Positions 9,587 to 17,352 of a stretch of 64,000 nt of DNA are shown here, piece by piece; within the stretch, counting starts at the first letter, position 1, and each line of letters opens with the position of its first letter. The DNA comes from JAJCYL01 sp965206015 (lineage in GTDB: Bacteria; Bacteroidota; Bacteroidia; Cytophagales; Cyclobacteriaceae), in contig CBDBIW010000008.1 of assembly GCA_965206015.1 (NCBI GenBank), positions 15,669-79,668 on the forward strand, read 5' to 3'. The translations under genes and the position numbers were made by a program. The notes below the pieces were generated by a model. The model saw only the letters and a program-made list of their open reading frames with translations. It did no database searches and was not told the DNA's origin.

Positions 9587-9736
9587 ATGGGAAAAGGGGA
9601 TATTAAAACCAGAAAAGGCAAGATTACAAACGGAACTTATGGAGTGAAAAGACCTCATAAGAAGATGACTATCGATCCACCAGCCAAATTGAAATCTTCG
9701 AAAAAGAAGAAAAAAAGAAGAAAAAAAACAGGATAG
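9587..9736 (+). CDS. Small ribosomal protein bTHX (30S subunit protein THX)
   Basis: This 49-residue, very basic protein begins MGKGDIKTRKGKITNGTYGV, followed by KRP and a Lys/Arg-rich tail. The MGKGDxKTxxGK...GTYGVxRP pattern is that of the short Bacteroidota THX proteins, which fill a cavity in the head of the 30S subunit. It starts at ATG 9587 and ends at TAG 9734-9736, 16 bp before the PorT-like gene. It is easily missed because of its length. Confidence 0.85.
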   Translation: MGKGDIKTRKGKITNGTYGVKRPHKKMTIDPPAKLKSSKKKKKRRKKTG

Positions 9737-9752
9737 ATTAAGGTTTGCCCCT

Positions 9753-10436
9753 ATGTTCAGGCCACTATTCCTTGCTTTCGGAATATTATTAGCGGCGTCA
9801 CCAGTTTGGGGACAGCATAGCCTTTATGTAGGAGTCCGAGGCGGATACCATGCCTCTACGGCAAATTTGAGTCACACAATATTGGCCACACCGGTTCCTA
9901 CCACTCAACTCTTGAGTGGTAGTGGGGGAATAATGGTGAAATATTTTGTTAAGCCTCATTTTGGACTTCAGTGGGAGTTGAACTACACAAGAAAAGGATT
10001 TGAACAGTTGCTCTTTGATACCAATGATGTTTTTAAAACGACTTTCGATTACCTCGAATTTCCATTTATGTTTAATATCTATCTTGGAAAGAGAAAAACA
10101 CAATATTTTGCCAATTTTGGACCTTTTATAGCAGTTTTAACAGACCATAAAATTACTGGGCCTGATAACAGTACCTCTGACCAATTGGATTTTCTCTTTG
10201 ATTCGGGCCGGGATAAAAAATCTGCAACTGGAATAAAATTCGCAGGAGGTATTTTCAGGGAATTTTCATTTGGGGGACTACAGGTGGACGGATTCTTCAC
10301 TGCAGATATCAGTAATTTTCTAAACCCAGTTGATTTGTCAACTGGAGTGCCTGATAATTCACAGAATCTTGTATTTGGAATTAGTGTAGCCTATCTAGTA
10401 CCCCTGGGGAAAAATTTCAATACCCTGAATAAATGA
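9753..10436 (+). CDS. PorT-like outer-membrane beta-barrel protein
   Basis: A 227-residue protein with a signal peptide (hydrophobic stretch then SPVWGQ cleavage region near residue 20). A set of alternating amphipathic strands follows: YVGVRGGYHAS, FGLQWELNYTRKGFEQ, YLEFPFMFNIYLG and FANFGPFIAVL. The pattern matches the outer-membrane beta-barrel family (PF13568, PorT-like), usually an 8-strand barrel of unknown specific role. It follows bTHX at 16 bp, although co-expression is only inferred. The final residues run in an aromatic strand and a short polar tail. Confidence 0.8.
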   Translation: MFRPLFLAFGILLAASPVWGQHSLYVGVRGGYHASTANLSHTILATPVPTTQLLSGSGGIMVKYFVKPHFGLQWELNYTRKGFEQLLFDTNDVFKTTFDYLEFPFMFNIYLGKRKTQYFANFGPFIAVLTDHKITGPDNSTSDQLDFLFDSGRDKKSATGIKFAGGIFREFSFGGLQVDGFFTADISNFLNPVDLSTGVPDNSQNLVFGISVAYLVPLGKNFNTLNK

Positions 10437-10445
10437 GGGATTGTT

Positions 10446-10474
10446 ATCTTTATAAAAACTTATCTTTATAAAAA
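10446..10474. repeat. Short tandem duplication, 16-bp period
   Basis: ATCTTTATAAAAA is repeated at 10446-10458 and 10462-10474, in the 47-bp gap between the barrel gene and alkB. It belongs to the same class of short tandem duplications seen elsewhere in the window. Confidence 0.75.
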
Positions 10475-10483
10475 TCTGGAATT

Positions 10484-11560
10484 TTGGTCACAAGATATTC
10501 CTCATTCAAGTACTTGTGTGTTCTCACAGTCCCCATTATAGCCTGGACGGCACTAAATAGTGCTGGGTTATGGACCTACCTGACAGTTGTTCAAGTTTTT
10601 GTACTTATCCCATTACTCGAGTTTTTTATCAAACCAGATGAATCCAATCTTGATGAGGTGGAAGAGGAGATGATGAGAAAAGATCGTTTCTATGATTTGA
10701 TGTTGTACTTGATGCTTCCGGTTCTTTACGGATTTCTCTATTTATTTTTGAAAAAAGTATCATCTCAACAATTGCCTGTTGGTGATTTAGTTGGTCATAC
10801 ATTAACCATGGGAATTTTATGTGGTGCATTGGGAATTAATGTCGCTCACGAACTCGGACATCGACCAACATCGTATGAAAAATTATTGTCGAAGACACTG
10901 CTACTTTGCTCTCTCTATATGCATTTCTTTATTGAACACAACCGGGGCCACCATAAAAATGTATCAACAGAAGAAGATCCAGCTTCAGCTAAATATGGTG
11001 AATCATTGTTCTTTTTTTGGTTCCGGTCGATTTTTATGGGTTATGTGTCAGCATGGAAAATCGAATCAAATAGATTGAAGAAGAAAGGGATTAATTTTTT
11101 CTCAATTAGAAATGAGATGTTAATGTTCCAAATAATACAGATGGGATTTCTCTTGACCATATATTTACTATTTGGTGCCATTGCATTAATATTTTTCGCA
11201 ATAGCTGCCTTGGCTGGAGTCCTACAATTAGAGACAGTTAATTATATCGAGCATTATGGTCTTCACAGAAATAAAACTGAAAACGGTAACTATGAAAGAG
11301 TTATGCCCTTCCATTCTTGGAATTCTAATCATGTGATTGGTAGAGTAATGCTTTTTGAACTATCGAGGCACTCTGATCATCACTATTTAGCTAGCAGGAA
11401 ATATCAAATATTGAGACATCATGAGGGCAGCCCGCAAATGCCGACAGGTTATCCAGGTATGATGGTATTGGCAACATTACCACCAGTGTGGTTTTACATT
11501 ATGAACAGACGTATTAAGAAAATACAGACTGGGATTACTAAAAATAATTGCTTTATTTGA
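10484..11560 (+). CDS. alkB: Alkane 1-monooxygenase (AlkB-type membrane di-iron hydroxylase)
   Basis: Integral membrane non-haem di-iron enzyme that would hydroxylate terminal methyl groups of medium-chain alkanes or related lipids. The histidine boxes are complete: HELGH (about residue 125), HNRGHH (about 150), the AlkB-specific NYIEHYGLHR (about 255) and LSRHSDHH (about 298). Hydrophobic segments cluster before the first box and between the second and third. The start is a TTG at 10484; there is no nearby in-frame ATG. The length of 358 residues is slightly short compared with about 400 for characterised AlkB. No rubredoxin or rubredoxin reductase gene lies nearby. Its stop codon sits in the loop of a perfect inverted repeat (11533-11598). 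Confidence 0.9.
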   Translation: MVTRYSSFKYLCVLTVPIIAWTALNSAGLWTYLTVVQVFVLIPLLEFFIKPDESNLDEVEEEMMRKDRFYDLMLYLMLPVLYGFLYLFLKKVSSQQLPVGDLVGHTLTMGILCGALGINVAHELGHRPTSYEKLLSKTLLLCSLYMHFFIEHNRGHHKNVSTEEDPASAKYGESLFFFWFRSIFMGYVSAWKIESNRLKKKGINFFSIRNEMLMFQIIQMGFLLTIYLLFGAIALIFFAIAALAGVLQLETVNYIEHYGLHRNKTENGNYERVMPFHSWNSNHVIGRVMLFELSRHSDHHYLASRKYQILRHHEGSPQMPTGYPGMMVLATLPPVWFYIMNRRIKKIQTGITKNNCFI

Positions 11561-11598
11561 TGCTTTATTTGATAATAATGCAATTATTTTTAGTAATC
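11533..11598. repeat. Perfect 19-bp inverted repeat spanning the alkB stop codon
   Basis: The arm at 11533-11551 is exactly complementary to 11580-11598. The 28-base loop holds the alkB TGA and a tandem duplication (GCTTTATTTGAT at 11550-11561 and 11562-11573). The arms are AT-rich with a long T tract inside. The structure may act as a terminator or mRNA-stabilising hairpin, or may be a small palindromic insertion. Confidence 0.85.
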
Positions 11599-11617
11599 GG
11601 CAGAAAATAACTCTATT

Positions 11618-11650
11618 TTTGCGGCCAAAATACAGAGAGTGGTATTTTTG
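11618..11650 (+). promoter_or_regulatory. Bacteroidota-type promoter
   Basis: TTTG at 11618-11621 is followed after 21 bases by TATTTTTG (11643-11650), which fits the -33 TTTG / -7 TAnnTTTG consensus at correct spacing. It lies about 30 bases upstream of the ATG of the small ORF at 11680. A second TATTTTTG (11614-11621) overlaps the -33 box. Confidence 0.6.
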
Positions 11651-11679
11651 TAAAAAATTTAAACTATTAAGAAAAAATC

Positions 11680-11949
11680 ATGAGTAAAGTAAAAACAACA
11701 GCAAAGATAACAGCGGAAACTGCCTGTATTGAAGCAAAAACAAAATTAGAAAAACTTGGAATTAAAGAGAGCATTCAGGCAGAGTTAGCTTGGGTTATCG
11801 GAAGTTATAACTACGATAAGAATCCAGTTGGCCTAGTGGAAATTGGGTCAAAAGCTCTAAGCGTATTGAAAGAGGTAAAAAATGAAAAGCCTCGAATGAT
11901 TTCTAAGAAATTCATCGAAGATTTGGAAAAGTCATTAAACAACAATTAA
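11680..11949 (+). CDS. Small conserved-looking protein of unknown function
   Basis: An 89-residue, helical and Lys-rich protein starting MSKVKTTAKITAETACIEAK. It contains ELAWVIGSYNYDKNPVGLVE and ends in a charged tail. No membrane segment, signal peptide or catalytic motif is visible. It has its own well-formed promoter (11618-11650) and a strong terminator (11951-11976), so it is a monocistronic, probably well-expressed gene. I do not recognise the family. Confidence 0.7.
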   Translation: MSKVKTTAKITAETACIEAKTKLEKLGIKESIQAELAWVIGSYNYDKNPVGLVEIGSKALSVLKEVKNEKPRMISKKFIEDLEKSLNNN

Positions 11950-11950
11950 T

Positions 11951-11976
11951 AAAAAACCGGGCTAACCCGGTTTTTT
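11951..11976 (+). terminator. Strong Rho-independent terminator
   Basis: AAAAAACCGGG (11951-11961) pairs with CCCGGTTTTTT (11966-11976) across a CTAA loop. It starts one base after the TAA of the small ORF. The A/T flanks make it work in both directions. Confidence 0.92.
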
Positions 11977-12218
11977 ATTAATTCCCTTGTCAAAATTTAT
12001 TATCAACAGTTTTTTTAGAAAAAATCACCGAACTGTAGAAGGTCAATAGCTCTCCGGTCTATGGATTGGTTAATTTCTTTTTCTCGATGACAGCAGCCAT
12101 ATTATTATATTTGCTCAACCGTGGAGAAGAGCTGGGCAGTCATTTTTTGAATTAGCAAAGGAGCGAACATGGAGGAAATAGTACTTACTTGTTGTTAATA
12201 TCTTCATAATAGCGATGT
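11977..12218. other. Gene-free stretch between terminator and IS remnant
   Basis: No intact gene is visible. On the minus strand, 12000-12100 reads MAAVIEKKKLTNP, a stop, then TGELLTFYSS. This could be a remnant of a small basic protein, but I cannot assign it. Confidence 0.4.
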
Positions 12219-12839
12219 AAGACCGTTGCAAAAGGTTGAAGAAAGAGCGTAAGTTTTGAATTTCACAAGTTCCGGGATCCGGTTTTTGTGTTTACGCCTC
12301 CAGATGGGTCAAAACGAGCTTATTTATTGTAATTTTCTCTCATTATTTACTGTTTTTAATTGAACTGGACATAATTATCCCTGGTGACCGGTATAAATTG
12401 TAACAGATGGCTTCCATTAAATTTTGTGTATGCATTCTTTTCGATTCCCCTATATCGTGCGACCGCTCCGCTAAACCATCTGCGGCGGATACTGCCAAAT
12501 GTCCGCTCTGCTTTATACCTTGTTTGGCCTATCATTTTATGGAATACTTTCTCCCAGTGGGTTAAAGGCTGATCCTTTTTGGCTTTTTTCAAAATATGAT
12601 GCTTCAGCTTTCGACTGGTCAAAAGGTCTGCATTTTTCTTTGACTGATAGCCTTTGTCTGCTTTCAATGCGATATGTTCGGGCAAATCAGCACGGTCCAA
12701 AACCTCTTCCAAATTACTAATTACCATCGGCCAGTGTAAGGGTAGTTGCGCTTATTCATGACTCCAGGATAAAAAGCATCTCTTGAATATCCATCTCACT
12801 GGCAGGCTAAAAAAACTATCAATACCATACAACGGTATT
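12219..12839 (-). mobile_element. IS5-family element remnant
   Basis: The left end AAGACCGTTGCA (12219-12230) has a degenerate partner at the right (about 12828-12839). The left about 95 bp and the right about 220 bp are closely similar to the element at 60030-60565, which defines the ends independently. Only the 3' part of the transposase gene survives. The insertion lies at the broken end of the SGNH pseudogene (12840-13349), so it probably removed that gene's 3' part. Confidence 0.75.
12356..12727 (-). pseudogene. IS5-family transposase, C-terminal fragment
   Basis: A 123-residue fragment with ALKADKGYQSKKNADLL, the region of the second catalytic Asp of the DDE fold. It is followed by HWEKVFHKMIGQTRYKAERT and FGSIRRRWFSGAVARYRG, the typical IS5 C-terminal segment around the catalytic Glu. 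The N-terminal half, with the first Asp, is missing, so it cannot be active. The 58885-59741 element carries the matching N-terminal half. Confidence 0.85.
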
Positions 12840-13349
12840 TATTTGTTACATTCTTTTCCAGGTCAGCGTAATTTTGAGAGATATATTCCGGGTTATACCA
12901 ACCATTTCCGGGTGCGATGACAATCAAGAATGGCACCTCATTTTTGGAAAAAATTTGAAATGTCGTTAAATCCTGAGACGTTTTGACCAATCAAACTATC
13001 TCCTATATAATCACGGCCCTTGTATGAATTGAGGTATCCCCTGGCAAATGAATAATCATCTTTACCAACAAATACACCGGTCGCGTTTGGTTTCCTGAAC
13101 AAATCCCAATCGAGTTGATTTCTAAGCCTCACCAGGATGTTCCGAAAGCCGGAGTTCTGGTTCATATAATTTTCAGATTCAACTTGATACTGCTTTTTGA
13201 ACCATGAACTATAATTGAACTTTTTTTAAGGGATAAACTTCATAATGCCCCTTTAATCTATAGATAGGAATGGGTTTGAAAATTTGCTGAAAGAGCGGAA
13301 TTAATAAAATACCGATTAATATAGCTATGATAGGCACACGAGTTTTCAT
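12840..13349 (-). pseudogene. Truncated AlgX/AlgJ-like SGNH protein (second copy)
   Basis: Starts at ATG 13349, overlapping the stop of the upstream paralogue (ATGA). The N-terminus MKTRVPIIAILIG is a membrane anchor. A frameshift follows near 13210, then NQNSGFRNILVRLRNQLDWD, GKDDYSFARGYLNSYKGRDY and VPFLIVIAPGNGWYNPE. These track the intact 374-residue neighbour almost motif by motif. The reading frame is broken at least twice, and the catalytic C-terminal half (HW and GDSF motifs) has been lost where the IS5 remnant begins. It is a dead tandem duplicate of 13346-14470. Confidence 0.8.
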
Positions 13350-14470
13350 TCTGAATCAATAGCTTTATGAGCTGCAACAGTAGAATCCATATCATCGAGG
13401 AATCCCCACGGAAAGCTATGTATTCCCGCCTCTGTTCCAAGGAGAACAATCATGTCATACCTGCCTATCCACACATCGAAATCCGTTGTGAAATTGTCAT
13501 CGAGTTTAGTCTTGTCTAGTTTGTAATAATAAAAGTAATCAAGGTCAAATGCTTTCACTGCATATCGTTCTATTGCGTAGAAGAAACTGTCCCCAATAGC
13601 TAAAACGCTTGGTTTATTTGCTGAAGGATCAACTTTGTAATCGGGATAAATCATTTTGAAGTTATCCATTTTCACCAACAGGTTCATGAGCTTCTCCAAA
13701 TCGTTGTCGCCTTTCGTAATGGTGGTTTTTAGTTCATTGATACCCTGTATTTCATATTGAGGAATATTGATATCAAATTTTTTTCTGGCATAACTAACTA
13801 TTGAGTCAAACGCTAAAGCAGCACCAAAGCTGCTCCAATGAATACCAGTTTTGGGATAAATCAAGACGCCAAGTGAATCTTTCAGGTTTAGAAATTCCTT
13901 ATTGAAATCAATGAAAGGAACATTTTCTATTTGAAATCCTGTGACAAGGCCTTCATAGTTTGTTTTATTTCGATTACGACCAAGAAATGGTTTAGGCAAT
14001 TTATCAGGGTAGTACCACCCCTTGCCAGGAGCTATAACAATTAAAAATGGAACTCCTCTGTCTGCGAAGTATTGAGAAGTAGATTTCAATCTTTTCACTT
14101 TGACCTGCATGGCACTGTCACCGACATAGTCGGTTCCCAGGTAAGAGTAGAGGTAACCTCTTTCATAGAGGTAGTCGTCCTTTCCTGCAAGCACTTTGGA
14201 GGCGTTGATTTGATTAAAAACACGCCAATCCACTTCATTTCTAGTTCTTACGAAGATGTTTCGGAAACCGAAATTCTGATGGTAATGTTTTTCGAACTGC
14301 TCTTGAAATGACTTATCCAATAGAGCCGCTAATTTCAAATCTGGCTTTTCAAACTTCTCATAAATACCATTTACATCGTAAATAGTGAATGGAGCAAAAA
14401 TTTGCTGAACTGTAGGAATCAACAATACAATTATTACTATGCTTAGTACCCAAAATTTCAATATCCTCAT
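13346..14470 (-). CDS. AlgX/AlgJ-like SGNH-fold O-acetyltransferase partner
   Basis: A 374-residue protein with an N-terminal membrane anchor (about residues 5-25) and a periplasmic SGNH-hydrolase-like domain of the AlgJ/AlgX type. Visible features are GKDDYLYERGYLYSYLG near residue 93, FLIVIAPGKGWYYPD near 147, the His-bearing GIHWSSFGA near 208 and the Ser-bearing AIGDSFFYA near 292. In alginate-type systems such proteins move acetyl groups delivered by the MBOAT partner onto an exported polysaccharide. The MBOAT gene lies three bases upstream in the same operon. The acceptor here is unknown; no polysaccharide polymerase is adjacent. Confidence 0.82.
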   Translation of the reverse strand: MRILKFWVLSIVIIVLLIPTVQQIFAPFTIYDVNGIYEKFEKPDLKLAALLDKSFQEQFEKHYHQNFGFRNIFVRTRNEVDWRVFNQINASKVLAGKDDYLYERGYLYSYLGTDYVGDSAMQVKVKRLKSTSQYFADRGVPFLIVIAPGKGWYYPDKLPKPFLGRNRNKTNYEGLVTGFQIENVPFIDFNKEFLNLKDSLGVLIYPKTGIHWSSFGAALAFDSIVSYARKKFDINIPQYEIQGINELKTTITKGDNDLEKLMNLLVKMDNFKMIYPDYKVDPSANKPSVLAIGDSFFYAIERYAVKAFDLDYFYYYKLDKTKLDDNFTTDFDVWIGRYDMIVLLGTEAGIHSFPWGFLDDMDSTVAAHKAIDSE

Positions 14471-14473
14471 CGT

Positions 14474-15880
14474 CTAAAATCTATAATAGATGAATGGGCT
14501 AAAGCCATTGGATGTCAGAAATGCGACTGATAAATAAAGCAGTACAATTGAACCGGATACATATCCTGATTTCTTAGTGACTGACCATTGAGCTTGGTCT
14601 ATGCCATCTATGGATTTCCAATTAAAGAATGGGACCCAGGAAAAGAAGAAGGCCAAAAATAGAATGGTAATTAAGGAAGATTCGGGAAAAGTCATTTGTG
14701 AGAAATTAAAGGAATAAAGAGATGAATAGAATTGAAGGGCATCGGAGATATTCTCAATTCTAAATAAGACCCAACCGTTGGTCACCGTTAAGAAGCAATA
14801 AATCATAGCGATAAATGCGGGTAACTTAAAATCCATTTTTTGTCTCAGGAATCTTTCTACAACAAGAAAAAATCCATGAAATGTACCCCACAGGACAAAG
14901 TTCCAATTGGCACCATGCCATAAACCTGACAATAAGAAAACAAGCCACAAATTGATGTATGTCCTTGAGACTCCTGGTTTATTGCCACCAAGGGGAATGT
15001 AGAGGTAGTCTTTCATCCAGTTACCCAAGGTGATATGCCACCTCTTCCAGAATTCGGTTATACTTCGTGAAAGGTAGGGATAATCGAAGTTTTCAGGGAA
15101 TCTAAACCCCATCATTAATCCAAGTCCAATGGCCATGTCTGAGTAACCTGAGAAATCGAAGTAGATTTGGAATGTATAACTTAGAAGTATCAACCAACTT
15201 GTAAAGGATTCAATTCCAGCCACACCCTGTGCCAACTGTGCATCTACAAATTGACCTAAGATATCCGCAATCAGTATCTTCTTACTCAAGCCTACACAAA
15301 ATCGAAAGAAACCAATTGCTATTTTTTCGTTGGTCACAGTTCTATTCCTGATTTGCCCGGACACTTCTTTGAATCGAACAATTGGTCCGGCTAACAGTTG
15401 CGGGAACATGCTTATGTAAAGCAAGTAATCGCCATACGATTTAATAGGTTCGGCTTGTTTTCGGTAAATGTCAATTGAATAGGAAATGGACTGGAAAGTG
15501 AAGAATGAGATACCAATTGGCAGGGCTATTTCCGGAACAGGTATCGATAAATCTAAAAAAACCAACAAAGGATTCAATGAACCCACAAAAAAACCAAGAT
15601 ATTTATAGATTAATAACAGCAGGAGTGTAAAGGCGATACTTCCCTTTATTAAAAGATTTCTTTTACCAGGTTCGAATGAATCCCCTGATTTCTTAAGAAC
15701 CAAATAGTTAACAAAAGTCCAGAGTAAAAGGATGAAAATAAATAGGGGTTCTCCCCAGGCATAAAACAATATACTAAATGCCAACAGAACACCATTCTTA
15801 AACTTTTTACCACTCAGGAAATAAGTGAGTAAGAATAGGGGAAGAAAATAAATTAAAAACGTAATGCTCGCAAATACCAT
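14474..15880 (-). CDS. MBOAT-family membrane O-acyltransferase (AlgI-like)
   Basis: A 468-residue polytopic membrane protein with about ten hydrophobic segments. The MBOAT signature is present: PQLLAGPIVRF near residue 155, FDFSGYSDMAIGLGLMMGF near 243, EFWKRWHITLGNWMKDYLY near 270, and the catalytic His in LSGLWHGANWNFVLWG near 315. It would carry acyl groups across the membrane to the SGNH partner encoded directly downstream. Bacterial homologues acetylate exopolysaccharide, cell-wall or lipid acceptors, so the precise substrate cannot be given. Confidence 0.93.
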   Translation of the reverse strand: MVFASITFLIYFLPLFLLTYFLSGKKFKNGVLLAFSILFYAWGEPLFIFILLLWTFVNYLVLKKSGDSFEPGKRNLLIKGSIAFTLLLLLIYKYLGFFVGSLNPLLVFLDLSIPVPEIALPIGISFFTFQSISYSIDIYRKQAEPIKSYGDYLLYISMFPQLLAGPIVRFKEVSGQIRNRTVTNEKIAIGFFRFCVGLSKKILIADILGQFVDAQLAQGVAGIESFTSWLILLSYTFQIYFDFSGYSDMAIGLGLMMGFRFPENFDYPYLSRSITEFWKRWHITLGNWMKDYLYIPLGGNKPGVSRTYINLWLVFLLSGLWHGANWNFVLWGTFHGFFLVVERFLRQKMDFKLPAFIAMIYCFLTVTNGWVLFRIENISDALQFYSSLYSFNFSQMTFPESSLITILFLAFFFSWVPFFNWKSIDGIDQAQWSVTKKSGYVSGSIVLLYLSVAFLTSNGFSPFIYYRF

Positions 15881-15895
15881 AAACTCTGTTATGTT

Positions 15896-16312
15896 TTAAT
15901 CAACGAAGGGGTTGGGTCCGAATAGGAGATAACGGACACCAGTAGGTACTGAAATTGGGCCATCTATATGTATCTCTGGCATGCCAGGGTTGCCAAATTT
16001 CGTATGGCATGCTAATTAATGATTTGATTTCGGTATCATAGAAAGCGTGTGATGTGAAGCCCAGAGTCGGGACCGTCCAGGCAGTGACACATTGTTCATT
16101 GGCTGGATTGTATTTGCAGAAAATCTCGATTGTAGCGGATTGAATGTTGTGTGTTGTGGTAGTATGTTGATAAAAAAACGAGAACCATCGGCATAAAGAT
16201 GAAAGTGATTATTTGCTTGATATAACGCCAGTCCGATTATAGAAACCATAATAAATCCGGCTATACGGTTTATTGGTTGTTGAAGTACCCAGCGGTCAAT
16301 TGCAAAAATCAT
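15896..16312 (-). pseudogene. Probable membrane protein gene interrupted by an in-frame stop
   Basis: ATG 16312 overlaps the stop of the arginase-fold gene (ATGA), giving a 98-residue frame with one hydrophobic segment (GFIMVSIIGLALYQ) and YADGSRFFINIL. It ends with TAA at 16016-16018. The same frame then stays open for about 40 codons, with coherent residues (PEIHIDGPISVPTGVRYLLF, then GPNPFVD) before TAA 15896-15898. This looks like one gene with a nonsense mutation, perhaps also internally deleted. The family is not recognised. A short functional product of 98 residues is the alternative. Confidence 0.45.
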
Positions 16313-17352
16313 ATCTCAAATTTAAGCTTACCCTGTGATATTCCGGCGTAGACACATAATTGATATAAAATTCTGGAGCCGATATTAGCATCCCAATTGC
16401 TACTTCCGGGATTAACTTCAGATAAATCAAATCCAATTATTTTTCTTCCCGATTTGACTAGTTCACGGACTAGAAAGGTAGCTTCATTGAAAGACAGACC
16501 ACCCGGCACTGGGGTGCCAGTATTTGGGCATAATGATGGAATGAGCCCATCAATATCAAAACTCACATAAACAAGATCAGGAAGCGTATCAACCATTCGT
16601 TTTGCCTGACTTGCCCAATTATCTCCCTTGAAACAAGCCTCTTTTAAATCCTGGTCATAAAAGATCGTCACTTCACAAGGGGATGAATTCTTAAATTCTA
16701 CTTCCTCTTCACAGTAATCACGAATTCCAATCTGAACTAAGTGGGAAATATTTTCATTTTTTAATGCATTAAACATGATTGATGCATGAGAATATTCCAA
16801 TCCCTCGTAGGCCTTTCGTAAGTCCATGTGTGCGTCAATTTGTAAAATGCCAAAATTGCTATGGCGACGAGTTAACGAATTGACCAAACCGAGAGGAGTG
16901 CTGTGGTCGCCACCGAGACATGCTACTAACCTATTTTGATCGAGAAAATATTCGGCCTTGTGGCTAACCCAATCTTCAAGATCATAGCAGGCTTGATTAA
17001 TCTTATCCCTGATAGAATTGAAGTGATCTAAATTATGAGATCCACCGTTTTTAACCCACTCAATGTATTTCTCAGCGTCGGTCCTTAGCAACTGAGACTT
17101 TTCAAGGATATCATTTGAGATCTCATCCAAACAAATCTTTAATTCCCAGGGTTTATCCACGTTACGTATGGAGTAATCTATTTGGGGCGACGCCTCTAAA
17201 ATGCTTTTTGGGCCGTTTGCTGTTCCGGAATTGTAGGAAACTGTAACATCCCAGGGAACTGGAAGCAGCACAATATCAGCTTCTGGCATGCTGTATGGCA
17301 GACCAAAGATATTGCCCGGAATACCGGGATTATTGGGATTAAAGTCAGTCAT
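16309..17352 (-). CDS. Arginase/agmatinase/formiminoglutamase-family ureohydrolase
   Basis: Binuclear manganese enzyme fold. The metal-binding motifs are visible: GGDHS near residue 145, DAHMD near 172 with a following His, and SFDIDGL near 268. The residue between, PGGLSFNEA, is also conserved. The length of 347 residues is longer than E. coli agmatinase and matches the agmatinase-family protein common in Bacteroidota. Which guanidino substrate it cleaves (agmatine, arginine or formiminoglutamate) cannot be decided from motifs. It overlaps pyrD upstream by four bases, and its own stop overlaps the next ORF, forming a tightly coupled operon. Confidence 0.85.
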   Translation of the reverse strand: MTDFNPNNPGIPGNIFGLPYSMPEADIVLLPVPWDVTVSYNSGTANGPKSILEASPQIDYSIRNVDKPWELKICLDEISNDILEKSQLLRTDAEKYIEWVKNGGSHNLDHFNSIRDKINQACYDLEDWVSHKAEYFLDQNRLVACLGGDHSTPLGLVNSLTRRHSNFGILQIDAHMDLRKAYEGLEYSHASIMFNALKNENISHLVQIGIRDYCEEEVEFKNSSPCEVTIFYDQDLKEACFKGDNWASQAKRMVDTLPDLVYVSFDIDGLIPSLCPNTGTPVPGGLSFNEATFLVRELVKSGRKIIGFDLSEVNPGSSNWDANIGSRILYQLCVYAGISQGKLKFEI

